A stretch of DNA of 64,000 nt from Melastoma dodecandrum (taxonomy: Eukaryota; Streptophyta; Magnoliopsida; Myrtales; Melastomataceae): assembly GCA_029817715.1 (NCBI GenBank), contig JARUPY010000089.1, forward strand, positions 1,426,001 to 1,490,000. The letters run 5' to 3'. This document shows positions 13,574 to 26,500 of this stretch, in pieces (positions within the stretch are counted from its first letter, which is position 1; each line of letters starts with the position of its first letter). The notes beneath the pieces were generated by a model. That model worked only from the letters and a program-made list of their open reading frames with translations, was not told the DNA's origin and ran no database searches. The position numbers were made by a program, and so were the translations under genes.

Positions 13574-14345
13574 CTAGTTGAGGAGTCGAGTATACCTCTG
13601 CTGGCGCATAATCGTCATCATCATATTCATTAACCAGTGCAACAACGTCGAACATGCAGCATCTTCATGGACTTCATCATCTTCGTGTTGCTCGACCTCT
13701 TGTGGTTGTTCCTCATCCGCTGACTCTTCTTCAAACTCGCCCTCCTCCTGTAGCCCTTCACGTCGTCCATACAAACGCATCGGAGTGAATTCTCTCAAGA
13801 AGCTATGGACCATGCGAGAAATACTCGCGATGTACTGTAATTTCGAAGGGTTACCTCTCTCCGATCGAATAGAAATGCCAGCCATTTGTTGCGTCTGCGA
13901 ATAAATTATATCAATAAAATAATTTTTACTTTAATGAAGATAATAGTTATTGAACTTACCACTATGCTCAACATGGCGCCTGTGTGCCATAGGTAAGGAC
14001 GAGAGTGACGCATGTACAATGTACTATAGTCCGAGCCTGTTCCCAGCACAAAAGAACGATGTTGCTACTTCGCTTATGCCACAACTCGATGTACTTAGCG
14101 TGGATGTGCATCCAATTATCGAATTGCTTTCCTCACATGTCAATTCGATGAAGACGTGCTTCGGTATCGCAACTACCCGGTATTAGTTGTTCATCTCCAA
14201 ATTGGCGAATGACTCTGTCTGGAAAGTGCCATTTAACCAAGGAGAGGCAAATAAGCGGTACACGTGCTGGCCAGCTTTCTTGACCATCCAAGTAGTAATC
14301 AGTTAATTTGGCACGTATATCATCTGTATATGGATGCCAAACAAC
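13574..14345 (-). pseudogene. Decayed plant-mobile-domain (PMD, MAIL/MAIN-like) gene fragment
   Basis: The PMD family covers MAIN/MAIL genes and proteins carried by MULE and Ty3-type elements. Two remnant exons are visible: 14345-13960 and 13894-13574, separated by a 65-bp intron with a good GTAAGT donor and CAG acceptor. The first encodes VVWHPYTDD, then VPLICLSLVKWHFPDRVIRQ and FGDEQLIPGSCDTEARLHRI, matching the PMD core. A stop and a frame change follow at about 14130; the next recognisable piece is AKYIELWHKRS, and another frame resumes at YMRHSRPYLWHTGAMLSIV. The second exon ends in an acidic tail (EEGEFEEESADEEQPQEVEQ). The 5' half of the domain is absent. It is broken by frameshift and truncation. 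Whether it was a host gene or transposon cargo cannot be decided here. Confidence 0.7.
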
Positions 14346-14625
14346 CTGAAAAATAACCCAACAGCATAACCAACCAAGCAAATTTTGAAGATGTCGACCT
14401 TCTACAGCACAGACCGTAAGGTTCTGTACCACAGGTGACTGAATTTCAAAGCACAGACCATAAGGTTTTGTACTATAGTGACTAACAAATGTAATCGGTT
14501 ATCGAACGTTTCCCTCAGGCTGTGTCCTCTCCTGCACAACGACCTGCCGTGACTTCCTCCGAGACTTTTCACTCCGACGGCGTCTCCACCTACACAACAC
14601 CCAACTGTGACTTCCCGTACGCGAT

Positions 14626-14741
14626 CCCTCGAGATCTCGACTAAGCAAACACCAAGCCCTTGCCCAAGGCTCTCCTGCGTGGTCCCTCGAGACTACGGCT
14701 AAGCAAACACAAATCCCTTGCCCAAGGCTAACCTGCACACA
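14626..14741. repeat. 58-bp tandem repeat, two copies
   Basis: Two adjacent 58-bp units begin at 14626 and 14684. Each starts CCCTCGAGA and contains CTAAGCAAAC and CCCTTGCCCAAGGCT, with several mismatches between them. Surrounding sequence (14500-14830) is GC-rich and has no convincing coding signal. It is probably repeat-derived. Confidence 0.6.
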
Positions 14742-17700
14742 GAACGTTACACCACAGAAGCTGGTTAATCCCTCACCTTCTGTGCTCCCGGGGTTCTGCC
14801 CTTCTCTCCGGCCCACTGCACGTTGGCCACCCAGCCTCCAGCCGCGTTTCCCACCAACATCTCCTCAGCTTCCAACCGAGTCCCTCGTGGCCCCGAATCA
14901 CTCTCCCAGAAGATTTCACTAACGATGCAGCCTTCTTCGGCTAACGCTCATCTTGTGTTACTAACTCAAACGCCCTCAGCATACGCTCTTTGGATTTATA
15001 GAAAATTTAGTAGTACAAAGTTACTTTTAAGATTCGTGGCTGAGTGCCTTTATTTATACAAGAATTTGTCTAAGTGAAAGAATAAAGAATTACACGATCA
15101 GCCTTCTGCAAAATAAGGAAACCGAGCAATCAGATAAAATAAAATAAATAATTAACAAAAACGTCACTCACATGCATATATACGTTTAGGTAATCAAATC
15201 ATATCATTTAAGATTTAGATATGATGAAATTCCCACGTATACTGCGCTACAGAAGGTTGTGGCTGATCTGGTCAGCAACCTTCAATAATAAAAAATTAAC
15301 TTCCATATGAGTTGAAACCGAAACCATCTGTTCAGCACACTCAAATGAATGTATCTAGACAGATGGTAATGATTGACATTCCAAATAACGGTCATATAGT
15401 GGTCGTATAACACCACCGAAGGTTGTAGATAACCTTACAGAACATTGCTATAAATAAAAGATTATATTTCCTTCTATCAAAAATATAATCCCTAATGGGG
15501 TTATTTGGAAACGTAATCGATTTAAATTGATCAGATAATATCTTGATCGAATCCTAATTATTTCGTGGCAAAAAATCCTCAACGTGATAAGTTTCTTAGA
15601 GTAGATATTTGATTTCTGTTACACAGAATGTCAAGGCTCATCATCAAAAACTATATTCAACAAAACCTTCGACAAGAGATGATGTTCTCTTTCCTGTATT
15701 CATCTGAGTGCATCTCACTTTTTTGGCCATATTAATGGGTCATAGCGGAGCTCGTTGAAAGTCATGTTGATGTTCTTCGCTTGCATCTGTATAAAACAGA
15801 TGCAATGTCTTGAAATGGTAGCATTTTCAGTTGGAAAACGGGCCTTCTTATCTAATGGTTGATCACTGAATTAAATATTATGCAATGCGATCTCTTTGGT
15901 ATCTAATCATCTACTTCCTGTCCGAAGAGGGAGAGGGCACAACTCTTTTTGCATTTCAATTCCGATGTACGATCGTCTTGGATTTTACCATCAAAATCTG
16001 ATGAGATAGTTCCTTGACTTCATGGCATAGTTGTGAGCCAGATCTGTTCAAGCATGACTTTTACGCGCGATCCATTGAAGGCGGCCAATGGAATTTGAGC
16101 TACTTCGAGTTCCCACATGAGACATGACCTGATAGTCTAGAGGATAGTCCTCCACGTCGCTCAAGGCCCCTTAGTTTATATTCGGTTAGGTGGTGGAGCA
16201 TTCCAGAATTGGCAAGACTATCTGATTACGGCTCGGATTTCCCGAGAACCGATACACGCCGCACCCACACTTGGAGCCACCACCCCACATGCACTGCCTG
16301 GGTTTTGAAAGGTAGGTTTTCGCCTTGATGGGAGCGAAACACTTACTAGTCTTCTTTTCGCTAATACCCTCGGTTACATGCATCTCGAGGAACTTATTTT
16401 TATCTCTTAATTATCTGGAAAAACTTGCAGTGCCCGTCCTGGTTATATGATGATTACGTGCTGAGTGACGACACAACTCGACAGATGTTTTCTTGTGTTT
16501 ATTATCGTTAGGCTAGCAATCAGCTCAGTCTTGGTTAGCCATTAGCCAATGTAGTCCATGCTTTCAATTCGAAAATTTTTGTTGTTCATATCATTGAAAC
16601 TAGTGGTAGTATTCAACGATGCTTATACAATATCTACTCCCCTTAGCATCGATCTTATGAACATTTGAAGTCATCGGAGACAATATGTAATGTTATCGTT
16701 TTGACCTGGGGAACTCACTTGCCTACTTGTTTTGCCTTGCTGAGTTATTCCTCTCCTTCCATACGAGGCTAAGCGCGATTAAGCCGAGGCGCACACCATT
16801 TAAGCTCTTCACGCGTTCGTGTTCCGGCCCCCCTTGAAGTCTCCTCTCGAAGTACGGTCCGAGGCCCCGACTCGATGCAGTTCGAGCAAAAAAGCGATAA
16901 AGGCGAAGGGAATGTTGTAGAGCCTCCGTTTTTTCCTGCTAGGTCACTCGACGTCGTGATTGTCGTCGGAGAGCGTGCGTTTCTTGCGTGGCCGACACCT
17001 GTTCATAGGTTTTGGGATTAAATTAATCGCCATTGGGATGGATGGATTGATGGCTAATCAGGTTTAACATGAGGATTCTGTAGAGCCAATGAACTCTTGA
17101 TGAGTGCTCTCTCTCCCACTCGCTCTCTCTTAAGAAAATCTAATTAGAATTAAACAAGCGAAAGCCACACAAGTAAAGAAGATGATTTCTTCACTCGGAT
17201 CAGTGCGAAGTGCTCTTTCTGGAAATGGTTTTAGGACAAGTACCCACGTTTTACGAATCGTCATCGTGTCAGTACCATAATCGTTAGATTAAACCATTTT
17301 GTCTTTTTAGAAAATTCATTGTATTGAGATTGGTTTCTCTGACTTTTTGAGCATCGCATGATCCCAATGGATGTCATCCACGTCTATTTGACACGAAACA
17401 CATTCAACCCAAACTCCTGGATTCTTAAAACCTTTGTAGCGTCGAGGAGGCTTTGTGTTCGTTCGGTGCCTTGATTTCGAAGCAAAGCTGGGTTTTTCGC
17501 CATCAAACGAATTGGTTAAAACACCCCACTTTGTAAAGCATTTCGAGATACTAATGGGTGGCAAAAAAAAGCAAAAAGATGCAACTTGAATCAGTAGCAG
17601 CATCCTCATCTACACGATTCGTTCAGACTAATTCGGACTGGATTCGGATAACTCAAACTTTAGTGGACGAATTTCTAACAAGAGTAATATGCATGTAATA

Positions 17701-18349
17701 AGTTTCGAATTCAAAACCTTTTAAGAATTCAAATCGCTTATCACTTAGATCAACTCCATCAATATTCTTCCCGATACCGAGAATCCAACCACGAAATGAA
17801 AATTGGGCAACCCCAAAAAATACACCAACCCATCATCATCCCAAAGAAATCTGGAGATTTTTATTAACGTTGCTGTTTTCATGTTGTGTTGTGATGCCGG
17901 GCAAAATGTCTAGATTCGATGGGTTTTCAAGAGGAAATATCATTTTAGTAGATTTTATTAGGATTATTTTATTATAGTATAAGATCTTTTAGATTATTTG
18001 TTAAGGTTTTTTATTTAAAAATTTAAATAAATAGGGCCGTTGGGTTATTTTTTTATGTAGATAACAATGTTAGAATCATAAATATTCATGTTTTTCTCTC
18101 ATAAGCCTTAGGCTTGATGTTTCTGAATTGGAGCGCGTGGTTCACTTATGCGGGCTCGACGTAGATCGGCCTCGGTCCCCGTTTCCCCGTGTCATGTTGT
18201 CAGTACAATCGAATGCTTTTTAAGTCCCACCGCCCTCCTTCAAACACATTACGCTTACTTCCACTTCAACGTCTCCCTCCCTCTTCCACTCCTTAAAACT
18301 TGTACCGCTCCACCATCTTTGTTCCATCAGCATAAAGAACAAAAGAAGG
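14742..18349. other. 3.6 kb intergenic region, no gene recognised
   Basis: AT-rich sequence with short shadow frames only. A small inverted repeat (GAAGGTTG / CAACCTTC) lies around 15252-15283. GC-richer patches at 16140-16400 and 16740-16990 have no reading frame that resembles a known protein. The last 250 bp would include the LAZY promoter and leader. I found no tRNA or other RNA gene. Confidence 0.4.
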
Positions 18350-19841
18350 ATGAAGGTACATGAGATTGTGTTTGTCCGTCTCTTGCTTTCCACATTTAGT
18401 TTCGTTTCTTTTACTATCCCTGTTCGGACAGTTTCATGTTATCATTGTAAATGGGTTGGCCTGCTTCTCATTTGGATTGCAGCTCTTCAGTTGGGTGCAA
18501 AACAAGATCAATGCCAATAAAGGGAATCAGAATCAGAACCAGAATCACTATCCAGTTCCAGTTCCAACTCCAGCTCCAAAGCCAACCTCATTTCCTTCTA
18601 CCAGGAGTGAGTAAATAACGATAGGTTAACATTTCGGGGCAAGATCATAGACATGTCGTCGCGGCCAGGACATGCAGTTGCTTCGACCCGAAACCGCGAT
18701 TATGAAACCCCACTTCATATTTAGTCAGGAATTTTGGACCGCATTTTCATGGACTTCCTGTATAGTATATGCTACTTGAATCACACCTTTTTAGGCACAT
18801 GGGTTATCGATATTCTTGCTTGTCAGTTCTATTTGTCATGTGATTTAAAGTGGTCTTACTTTTTTAGTTTATTTTGGTGAAATTATTCAGATATTTTTTT
18901 TTCTTTTAACTGGTTTGATCAGGCAACCAAATCAAACAAGAATGTAGAGAAGAATCCAGTGACTGGCCAGACGGTTTGCTCTCCATCGGCACCTTCGGAA
19001 ACAATGACAATGTAAGTGTACGTGAAACCCAGGACGATCCCAACGACGTCCGAGAAAGCCCGACTTCGTCACCGGACTTGTCGGATTTCACCCCCGAGGA
19101 AGTTGGCAAGCTGCAGAAGGCCCTGACCAAGCTGTTGTCCCGTAAGCCCGCCTTGCAGTCTGAGAAGGAACCCGCCGACCTCCCCCTCGAGAGATTCCTC
19201 AACTGCCCATCTAGCCTCGAGGTCGATCGAAGGATCAGCGAACGGCTTTCTTGTGAGTCGTTCCGTGACAAGGACCAGGACGACATTGAGCGCACCATCA
19301 ACATCATTATCGGGAAATGTAAGGAGATACGTGCAGATAAGAGCAAGAAAGACATAGGGAAGAAATCGCTGTTGTTCCTGTTTAGGAAAATATTCGTTTG
19401 CACTGCCAGGTTCTCGCCGATGCCGAGACTTAGAGATCCACTCCCTGAATCGAGAATGGAGAAGGTAATCGTGAACGAAACACGCAAGCAACGTAGGCAG
19501 TTCTTGTTTTCTCATCGCCCTGTTACGAAACGCAGCTATTGAGAACAATCCTTCACAAGAAAATGTACCCCCAGAGTAGTCCCCGAGCATCGACGATGAA
19601 GAAGTACTCGGAGGACGGGCCATCATCGCCAATTAGATTGGATGGACCCAATCAGAAGTGCAACCAAGAAGAGAAGGAAAATATGGAGGAAGGGTCGAAG
19701 TGGGTCAAGACGGACTTGGATTGTAAGCTATATGCCCTTCAATGCCGTCGGCTTGGTCCTAAATTTCCAGATGTTCATTGAAAACTGCTGATCGACACCT
19801 TTGTTTTCTTTTGCATTTCAGATATAGTCCTCGAGATCTGA
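18350..19841 (+). CDS. LAZY/DRO1-type IGT-family gravitropism protein
   Basis: IGT/LAZY proteins set branch and root growth angle by acting between statolith sedimentation and polar auxin transport. Five exons: 18350-18355, 18483-18606, 18923-19464, 19536-19722, 19822-19841, giving 292 residues. The first coding exon is only ATGAAG (Met-Lys), a structure characteristic of this family. Region I is LFSWVQNKI (residues 3-11). The namesake motif is [12 protein letters not shown]. The C terminus ends WVKTDLDYIVLEI, the conserved CCL/EAR-like end. Its length and central region suit the LAZY2/3/4 (DRO1) group rather than the longer LAZY1. Splice junctions are GT-AG and frame-consistent. The 3' end faces the receptor-kinase gene. 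Confidence 0.9.
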
Positions 19842-20661
19842 TCACTTCTGGATTTGAAATGCTGCGGAGAAAGGCACAAAGGGTATGAGAATAAAGCAAC
19901 GGATCGATTGATGTTATTAGGCTCGGTTTTCCGCACAATGAAAGGCTTCTGGGCGAACGAGAAGCTTCATCGAATTCCTTTGTATAATCTCCAAACGGCC
20001 GATGATGGCTTGTGAAATGTGATATCATATACTATTCATTACATCTGCATTCAGAATGATATCACTCGAAGTACGAAAGGTTTGTCCGAGCAGCGAACTT
20101 CTCCTCCTTGATCTGTTATGCCTGACCATGTCAACTAAACTCTGTCATTTCAAAACGACACAGAAATGAATCAATCTGAATCTCGTGTGAAACGTTTTAG
20201 GAAGCAGATTATATGTCTCTGGCCTTCGCCACAAACTAGAGCCTCCATCTGCATTGCCATATACATGGTTTTATTCGTATACATTGTCTTGCAAGGCTGT
20301 TTTGGGTCGGGAGTTGTTCAAATCGAACCGTGGCCTAACATTTCTGCAACCTGTAGCTCCTAGCAATCACAAAAAGAAATTCTCCGTAGAATGTACAGAA
20401 CAAAAATCTTCAATGTCAAAAAGAAAAAAAAAGTGCTAAGAACACAATGTGCTTTCATAAGAACCTAAGGCCAGCAGGAAACATTGTCCGAGTGATGATG
20501 TTTTTCGAAGTTTCTCCCTGGATTCCATCGTCGTCACTGTTGAATTCCTTCAAAGACGACTCATCAGTCTGTCGGCTTCTGTTTCTGTTACGATGGCCTT
20601 TCGTTGATCTATCCATTTAAATGATCAGACTCGTCTTCGGGGTGATAATTTGTTTGACTGA
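19842..20661. other. Convergent intergenic region (LAZY and receptor-kinase 3' ends)
   Basis: 820 bp between two convergent stop codons. It should contain both 3' UTRs. There are only short, uninformative frames, and no RNA gene or repeat was recognised. Confidence 0.5.
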
Positions 20662-22829
20662 TTATGACAAGGAGAAGGTGTAATTATCGTCGTGGCGGAT
20701 AGAAAGATTGCTTAAGCTGCTCGATGTTGTCCTTCTCCGGGAGTGCGAGCCCTGTCCTTCTTGTAAGATAGACAGATGGGATTGTGAGTGGGATCTCGAC
20801 AATTCAACCGTGGATTCGCTACTGTCAGACTCTTCACGTATCTCCTCAATCCTACAGATTGCCTCCCTCACATCTAGCCGCTTCTCCGGGTCACTCTCTG
20901 TGCTGGCCGCGCCAATGCGTAGGAGGGCTATGATCTCCCCAAGCGATCTCGTGGCAGTCGCGATGTCGGGATCAAGTAACTCCCTCTCCCTACCCTCTGA
21001 AATAGCCGACCTCACCCATTGGACCACGTCGGTGCCACCATTAGAGTTGGTCAGGTATTGCGAGGGGAACTTCCCCGTCAGGATCTCGAGGATGACTATC
21101 CCGAGACAGTATACGTCGCATTTTGGCGACACCATGTTCGACTGTGTGGCTTCGGGCGATTTGTATGCAAAAAGAGCCTGAGTTACATGGGATGCATTGA
21201 TAAGGGTGCTGATCGCAAAATCGGTGAGCAATGGTTCATGATCTGGACCGAGGACTATGTTGCTTGATTTAAGGTTGCCATGGGGCAAGTCGGCAGTAGG
21301 AAGTTCAGTGTGCAGATAACCAAGTCCTTTGGCAATTCCTTTCACGATCTTGAGACGGACTGGCCAATTTAGCTCAGCATGACTAGGTCCACGATCGCCT
21401 GTGGCAGACAACATCGAATTGGAAGAAACAAGTTAAACATGGAAAGGATATCTCCGAAGGAGGCACGTACATGGCCAGGGCACAAACCGTGAAGCAGATA
21501 CAGCAAGCTGCCCATCGGGACGTACTCTGTAACCAAAAGCTTCTCATCCTTCCTGTAGTGATAAGCCAACGGAGTCAAGATGTTCGGGTGATGAAGCCTC
21601 GCGAGATTTCTCATCTCCTTGTCAAACTCATCCCTTCCTTTGCCATTCATATCTCGAATCCTCTTCACAGCCACCGTGAGCCCGGTTGTCATCATGGCTT
21701 TGTACGAGGAACCCAGTGGCCCGTTCCCGAGCACCTCGGCCGCGGCCTTCATCAGATCTTGTAGCCCGAATACTCCCTTCTCTTGTGTTAGAAGGACGAG
21801 GTCGTTCCCACGGGATCCTCTGCTGTGGCTCGAGGCCGCGCTTTTCCTGCTCACTGATTCCATTTCATTCTTGTTTTTTCCAACAGAAATATCTTTCTCG
21901 ATGGCAGGATCGTCTGCCTGTTCCTTCACGAGTACATCAAAATCCTGTTGAACTTTCTGCTGTCCCCTCGTTCTGCATACGGTCAGAGCAACGATTGCAA
22001 ACAGAACCACTACAATTCCAACCACAATGCCGATGATCTTCCCTAAATTAGTCTTGCCCTCATCAGAGGTCGACCCATCGCCGCTATTTGTTGGCTGAGG
22101 CTGCAGAGGAGCAGCCAGGCATGCTGTTCCTATACTTTCCCCACAAAGGCCAGAGTTTCCTGTGAAAGCACCCGCGCCGAACTTCGAGAGACTCGGAGGG
22201 ATAGGCCCTTCCAGTTTGTTATTCGAGACGTTTAGGGACATCAACATCGGCGAGCTGATGTCAGGGATATCTCCGGTGAATTGGTTGTTCTCAAGATGCA
22301 GTTCGAGCAGATGCTCTACTTGTGTGACCGAAGATGGGATCTTCCCCGTGAACTTATTATCGGACAACCATATCTTCTTCAACGACCCCATCTTCGAGAA
22401 GTAATCCGGGGATATTTCGCCCGAGAACTGATTCCCTGAGAGGAAAATGGCTTTCAACGCGCCAAGGCGGTTGAGCTCGGGGATCGGACCCGAGAACGAA
22501 TTGTTCACCAAGCTGATTGTCCTAAGCCCCGTGATCTCGAGCAAGGCGTTGACATCTATCTTCCCCAACAAGCCCATTCCTCCAAAACGAAGGCCTGTGA
22601 CGATACCGTTGTAACATAGAATCCCCGTCCATGGTGCGCTCTTGCTGCAAGGGTCCGATCCTGGTGTCCAAGAGTCGAGGGCCCCCGAACTATCAACAAA
22701 CGATCTCTTCAACAACAGCAAGGAATCCGATTGCGACGCTGAATAAGCCAACGGCGATAGTAACAGGAGTGAGATCAGGAAGATCAGCGGCAGGGGAGGC
22801 CTCTGTATGCGTGGCATGAACGCGATCAT
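20662..22829 (-). CDS. Pollen-receptor-like kinase (PRK type), LRR receptor with atypical kinase domain
   Basis: Plasma-membrane LRR receptor of the LRR-III/PRK type, whose members sense pollen-tube signals and activate ROP GEFs. Two exons, 22829-21488 and 21398-20662 (intron 89 bp), encode 692 residues. Domains: signal peptide (about 10-30), N-cap with the WTGILCYNG region, about five LRRs (95-210), Ser-rich juxtamembrane region, TM helix (265-285, IIGIVVGIVVVLFAIVALTV) and kinase domain (from about 355). The ATP-anchoring lysine is present (K389, VAVKRI). The catalytic loop reads HGNLKSSN instead of HRD (487-489), and the metal motif is DFA instead of DFG (507-509). It is therefore probably a weak kinase or pseudokinase, as in many PRKs. 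The C-terminal tail is Ser/Thr-rich. Met5 (22817) is an alternative start. Confidence 0.92.
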
Positions 22830-23541
22830 GTTTCACAGCCGGCGGCTCGGCGACGACGAAGGGTGACGGTTGCTGCCGGGAATCAAGACACGGGGTTTAT
22901 TGTCACAGTTCCCATTTCTTCATAGTTTTTGCGGTTGTGCATGTGCATGGCGTTTTGGGATTAGGCCAGTTTTGTTACTTTCTTTTCTATAATTGGGTTA
23001 GTGTACTAAAATGCTACTCTAAATTTGGGAAAAAATGAAGGATTAAGTAAAGCAAAAAATTTAAATTTAGCATGATTTTAGGGGAGAATTCAATTGTTGG
23101 TGGAGATTTAGAACAAAGGAATAAAATGTATTCTAATTATAGAATCACAAAAGAAGATTAAGTATTATCCTGTGAATGTTATAAAATAGATGAGCTTTTT
23201 GTCAAGTAAGATTTATAATTAAATTTATCTGAAAAGGGAGAGTAATAATATTTCTAATTCGGCACTAAGAAATTTAGGAATTGATTTTCGACCGACAGAT
23301 AAACAAAACAGAGATGGGATAATTGAAATTGATTGATATTTAGTGATGTGATAAATGGTCACCTCGTACTGTAAGAAATATTTCCCCTCCCACCCCCCCC
23401 ATTTCCCCCCAAAAATAATCGAAACCCTAATCACACATCAACCCAACGCGCCCTCTTCCTCCTCCCCCAATTCGATTCCCGGCATCAAGATTCGATCTTG
23501 ACGCGAAATCTTCGCGAATCGGGCCCCGAGATTAGTGGGAA
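22830..23541. promoter_or_regulatory. Head-to-head intergenic region between receptor kinase (-) and UBP1 (+)
   Basis: 712 bp separate two divergent start codons, so both promoters and 5' leaders lie here. The middle is strongly AT-rich. The UBP1-proximal 130 bp is CT-rich, with a C run at about 23391-23410, as in many plant 5' UTRs. No unambiguous TATA box was assigned. Confidence 0.5.
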
Positions 23542-26500
23542 ATGCAGCACCACAACAACAGGCTGAAGCAGCAGCAGCAGCAGGCGTTGATGCAGCAAGC
23601 AGCTCTTCTCCAGCAACAGTCTCTGTATCATCCTGGCCTCTTAGCTCCTCCTCCTCAGGTGGGATGAGGAATGATTCCCCTCTTTTGTGGTCTTGATTCC
23701 TTGGGTTTGTAGCTGCTTATATGGAGAAATGGGGTTTCCCTGGTTTTGGGTTTTCGTTGCATCTTTCGTTTCTTCGCTTTTTGGTTTGGCGTGACCGGCT
23801 TAGTGGAGAAATGGGTTTCTTTCTTTTGGGGGCTTGATCGCATTTTTATGTTCTTTCACAATCTCTGGTAAAGTTTTAAGTAGTCTTCTCAGGTGGTCTA
23901 GTTGTAGTAATGTTGTTTTGGTGTTGTTTGGCACACAGGAAATGTGTTGGAACTGTAAATGGGAGTCAAGTCATGTGTGGCTTTGTTTTGGAACTCTTAG
24001 ATTCTTCTCCTTCCATTGGGAGACAGATTTCTTCTTTTACGGGTTTTGATTCACGAGTTTGTTCTGTTACTCATCGCGATGTTGTTTGTTAGTCGATGTG
24101 GCGATTTTGTCATAGAGTATGCATTAGAAGGTCCAGATCTTTTAATGAGTTAGAGCTGTATATGTTTTTGAGTTGAATGAGAGGGCTGGCCATGAGTGGA
24201 TTTGGAGAGGGAAGCAAGAGTTAGGTTTAGTGGCATTAATAACTTGGGTGAGTAAGTGTATACTTATTTCAAAAACACAGTGGAAGTATGCCTTTTGCTT
24301 TTACTTTTGCTTCTGAAGTATTCTTTTGGATCTCTTGCTGGGTCAGCTGAAGTTTCTTTTGTTTTATGAAATGGAAAGCCCTATGCCTCTCAGGTATTGC
24401 CATTTTTATGGAAATGGCTGGATATTTGCCCCCGTTTGGATTCTAAAGAAAAAAACTTAACACTTCGTGGATTATTTTATTGCTCGAAATTTTGATTTTC
24501 TTTTCCTGAATGTCATCAGTGATTGTGTTGCAAAATTGTTATATTTCTATAGAAAATGGCTTTTTTGACATCTCTCTTCAATTTGGCGTTTAAATGTGCA
24601 CCTTTGGTTGCTCAATTTAGAAACTTTATGAATAAAGTCGCTCATGGAAAAGTATTCAGATTGATGAAATGTGGACAGATCTTTGGTGGATGTCTTCTTG
24701 AACTGGAAACGTGAAAGTTGTTTCAACCCAAACCTCCTGCTTTCTACTCCCCATTTTTCTTTCCTAAAAGTTCTTTCTGTACATTTGTTTTTGCAGATAG
24801 AGGCCATTTCAAGTGGGAATCTGCCTCCTGGTTTTGATCCAACTTCTTGCCGTAGTGTGTGAGTCTGAACATTTCTTCTTTGCTGATCTGCTGCCTCTCC
24901 CTTATTCTTCTATGCAACGCTATCCTATTAATCATTTCTGTTGAAGATTCTTAATCTTGTCGGGATAATTGTTGGATTGTTAACAGTAATGAAAGAAACT
25001 TCGCTCTGATTGTCATTTTTTATTTTCACTGTCATTTTGATGTAGGAGATATAGCCAAACATTGTTAACTTTGCTTTAATCTCTAGGAGGCAGTTGGCTG
25101 TCCCTTGCATTACTAAACAGCTTAAATAGCTCTTCATTGCTCGCTTTCCCTGAATGCAGCTATGTCGGCAATGTGCATACACAAGTGACTGAACCACTTC
25201 TTCAAGAGGTTTTTGCAAGCACTGGACCAGTGGAAGGCTGCAAGCTTGTACGAAAAGAGAAGGTATGGCTGTTGAGGAGTTAAGCAATTCTGGAGTTCTG
25301 ATATAATGCATGTATTTGAAGTCTGGGGATCTGCTACTTATTTAGTAATTTGTTTGTATCCATGTATGTGCAGTCATCATATGGATTCATCCACTACTTT
25401 GATCAAAGATCTGCTGCACTAGCTATATTATCTCTTAACGGAAGGCATCTGTAAGTGTTGACCTTCCTGTTTCAATCATTAGCATGCCCACAAAAGTGTT
25501 TTTTGTTAATTGGCATAACCAAGTTTTATATGTTGCTTTCAGATTTGGGCAGCCTATAAAAGTTAATTGGGCATATGCCAGTGGTCAGAGAGAGGATACA
25601 TCTGGTTTGTTTGCATTTATCCGTCCTTTCTTTTATCTGGCTTTGGCCAACTTGCGTTTCTATGCTGGGCTATTCATACTAGTATTTATATTACTGTCAG
25701 GTCATTTCAACGTTTTTGTTGGTGATCTCAGTGCTGAGGTGACTGATGCTATGCTGTTTGCATGCTTCTCTGTCTATCCCAGTTGCTCGTGAGTGACCCT
25801 AGTCATTTGAATTTGTTTTTCTTTTTCATTCTGAAATCAGAGATCCTGAGTTTGTTGCATTTGAATTATTGTACATGGTGACTGATCTGATCCAACACAT
25901 TTGATTAGTGATTATTGAGTTTGTCTTTTCTTATTCATAGGGATGCAAGGGTTATGTGGGATCAAAACACTGGTCGTTCAAGGGGTTTCGGTTTTGTTTC
26001 TTTTCGAAATCAGCAGGTATATTTAACTTATCTTTCTTATCATTTTTAACGTTCTCTTGAAGTCGGTTGTTTTTCTTGTTGTGATCTGACTATCTAATTT
26101 TTTATTTCTTTATTTTTTAGGATGCCCAGAGTGCTATCAATGATTTGACTGGTAAGATTTATGCAATCTTGCAGTCTTGTGTCTTCCAGAAGCTACTGTT
26201 AGTACCTTGCTTTGTAGTGATGATCAATGATATGTTCTGTCACAATGTTTTTGTGGATTGTCGCTAATATCACTTTTTCCTCTCTTGCTTTGGCTAAGAG
26301 TTAGTATAACCGATCCTTGTCAGCTGATTATGGTTCTGTTGTAGGTCTCATCCTCTGGTAGTTGCTGTTAGAGCTTTTTAGGTGGTGGTCTGAGGCTCAA
26401 CTTGTTCAACTAATTTAATGGAACCCTTGAAATCTCCAATTGTGATATCTCACTTGAATTTTTAGGCTTCATTAGGGTATATCAAAGTAGAACAAATAGT

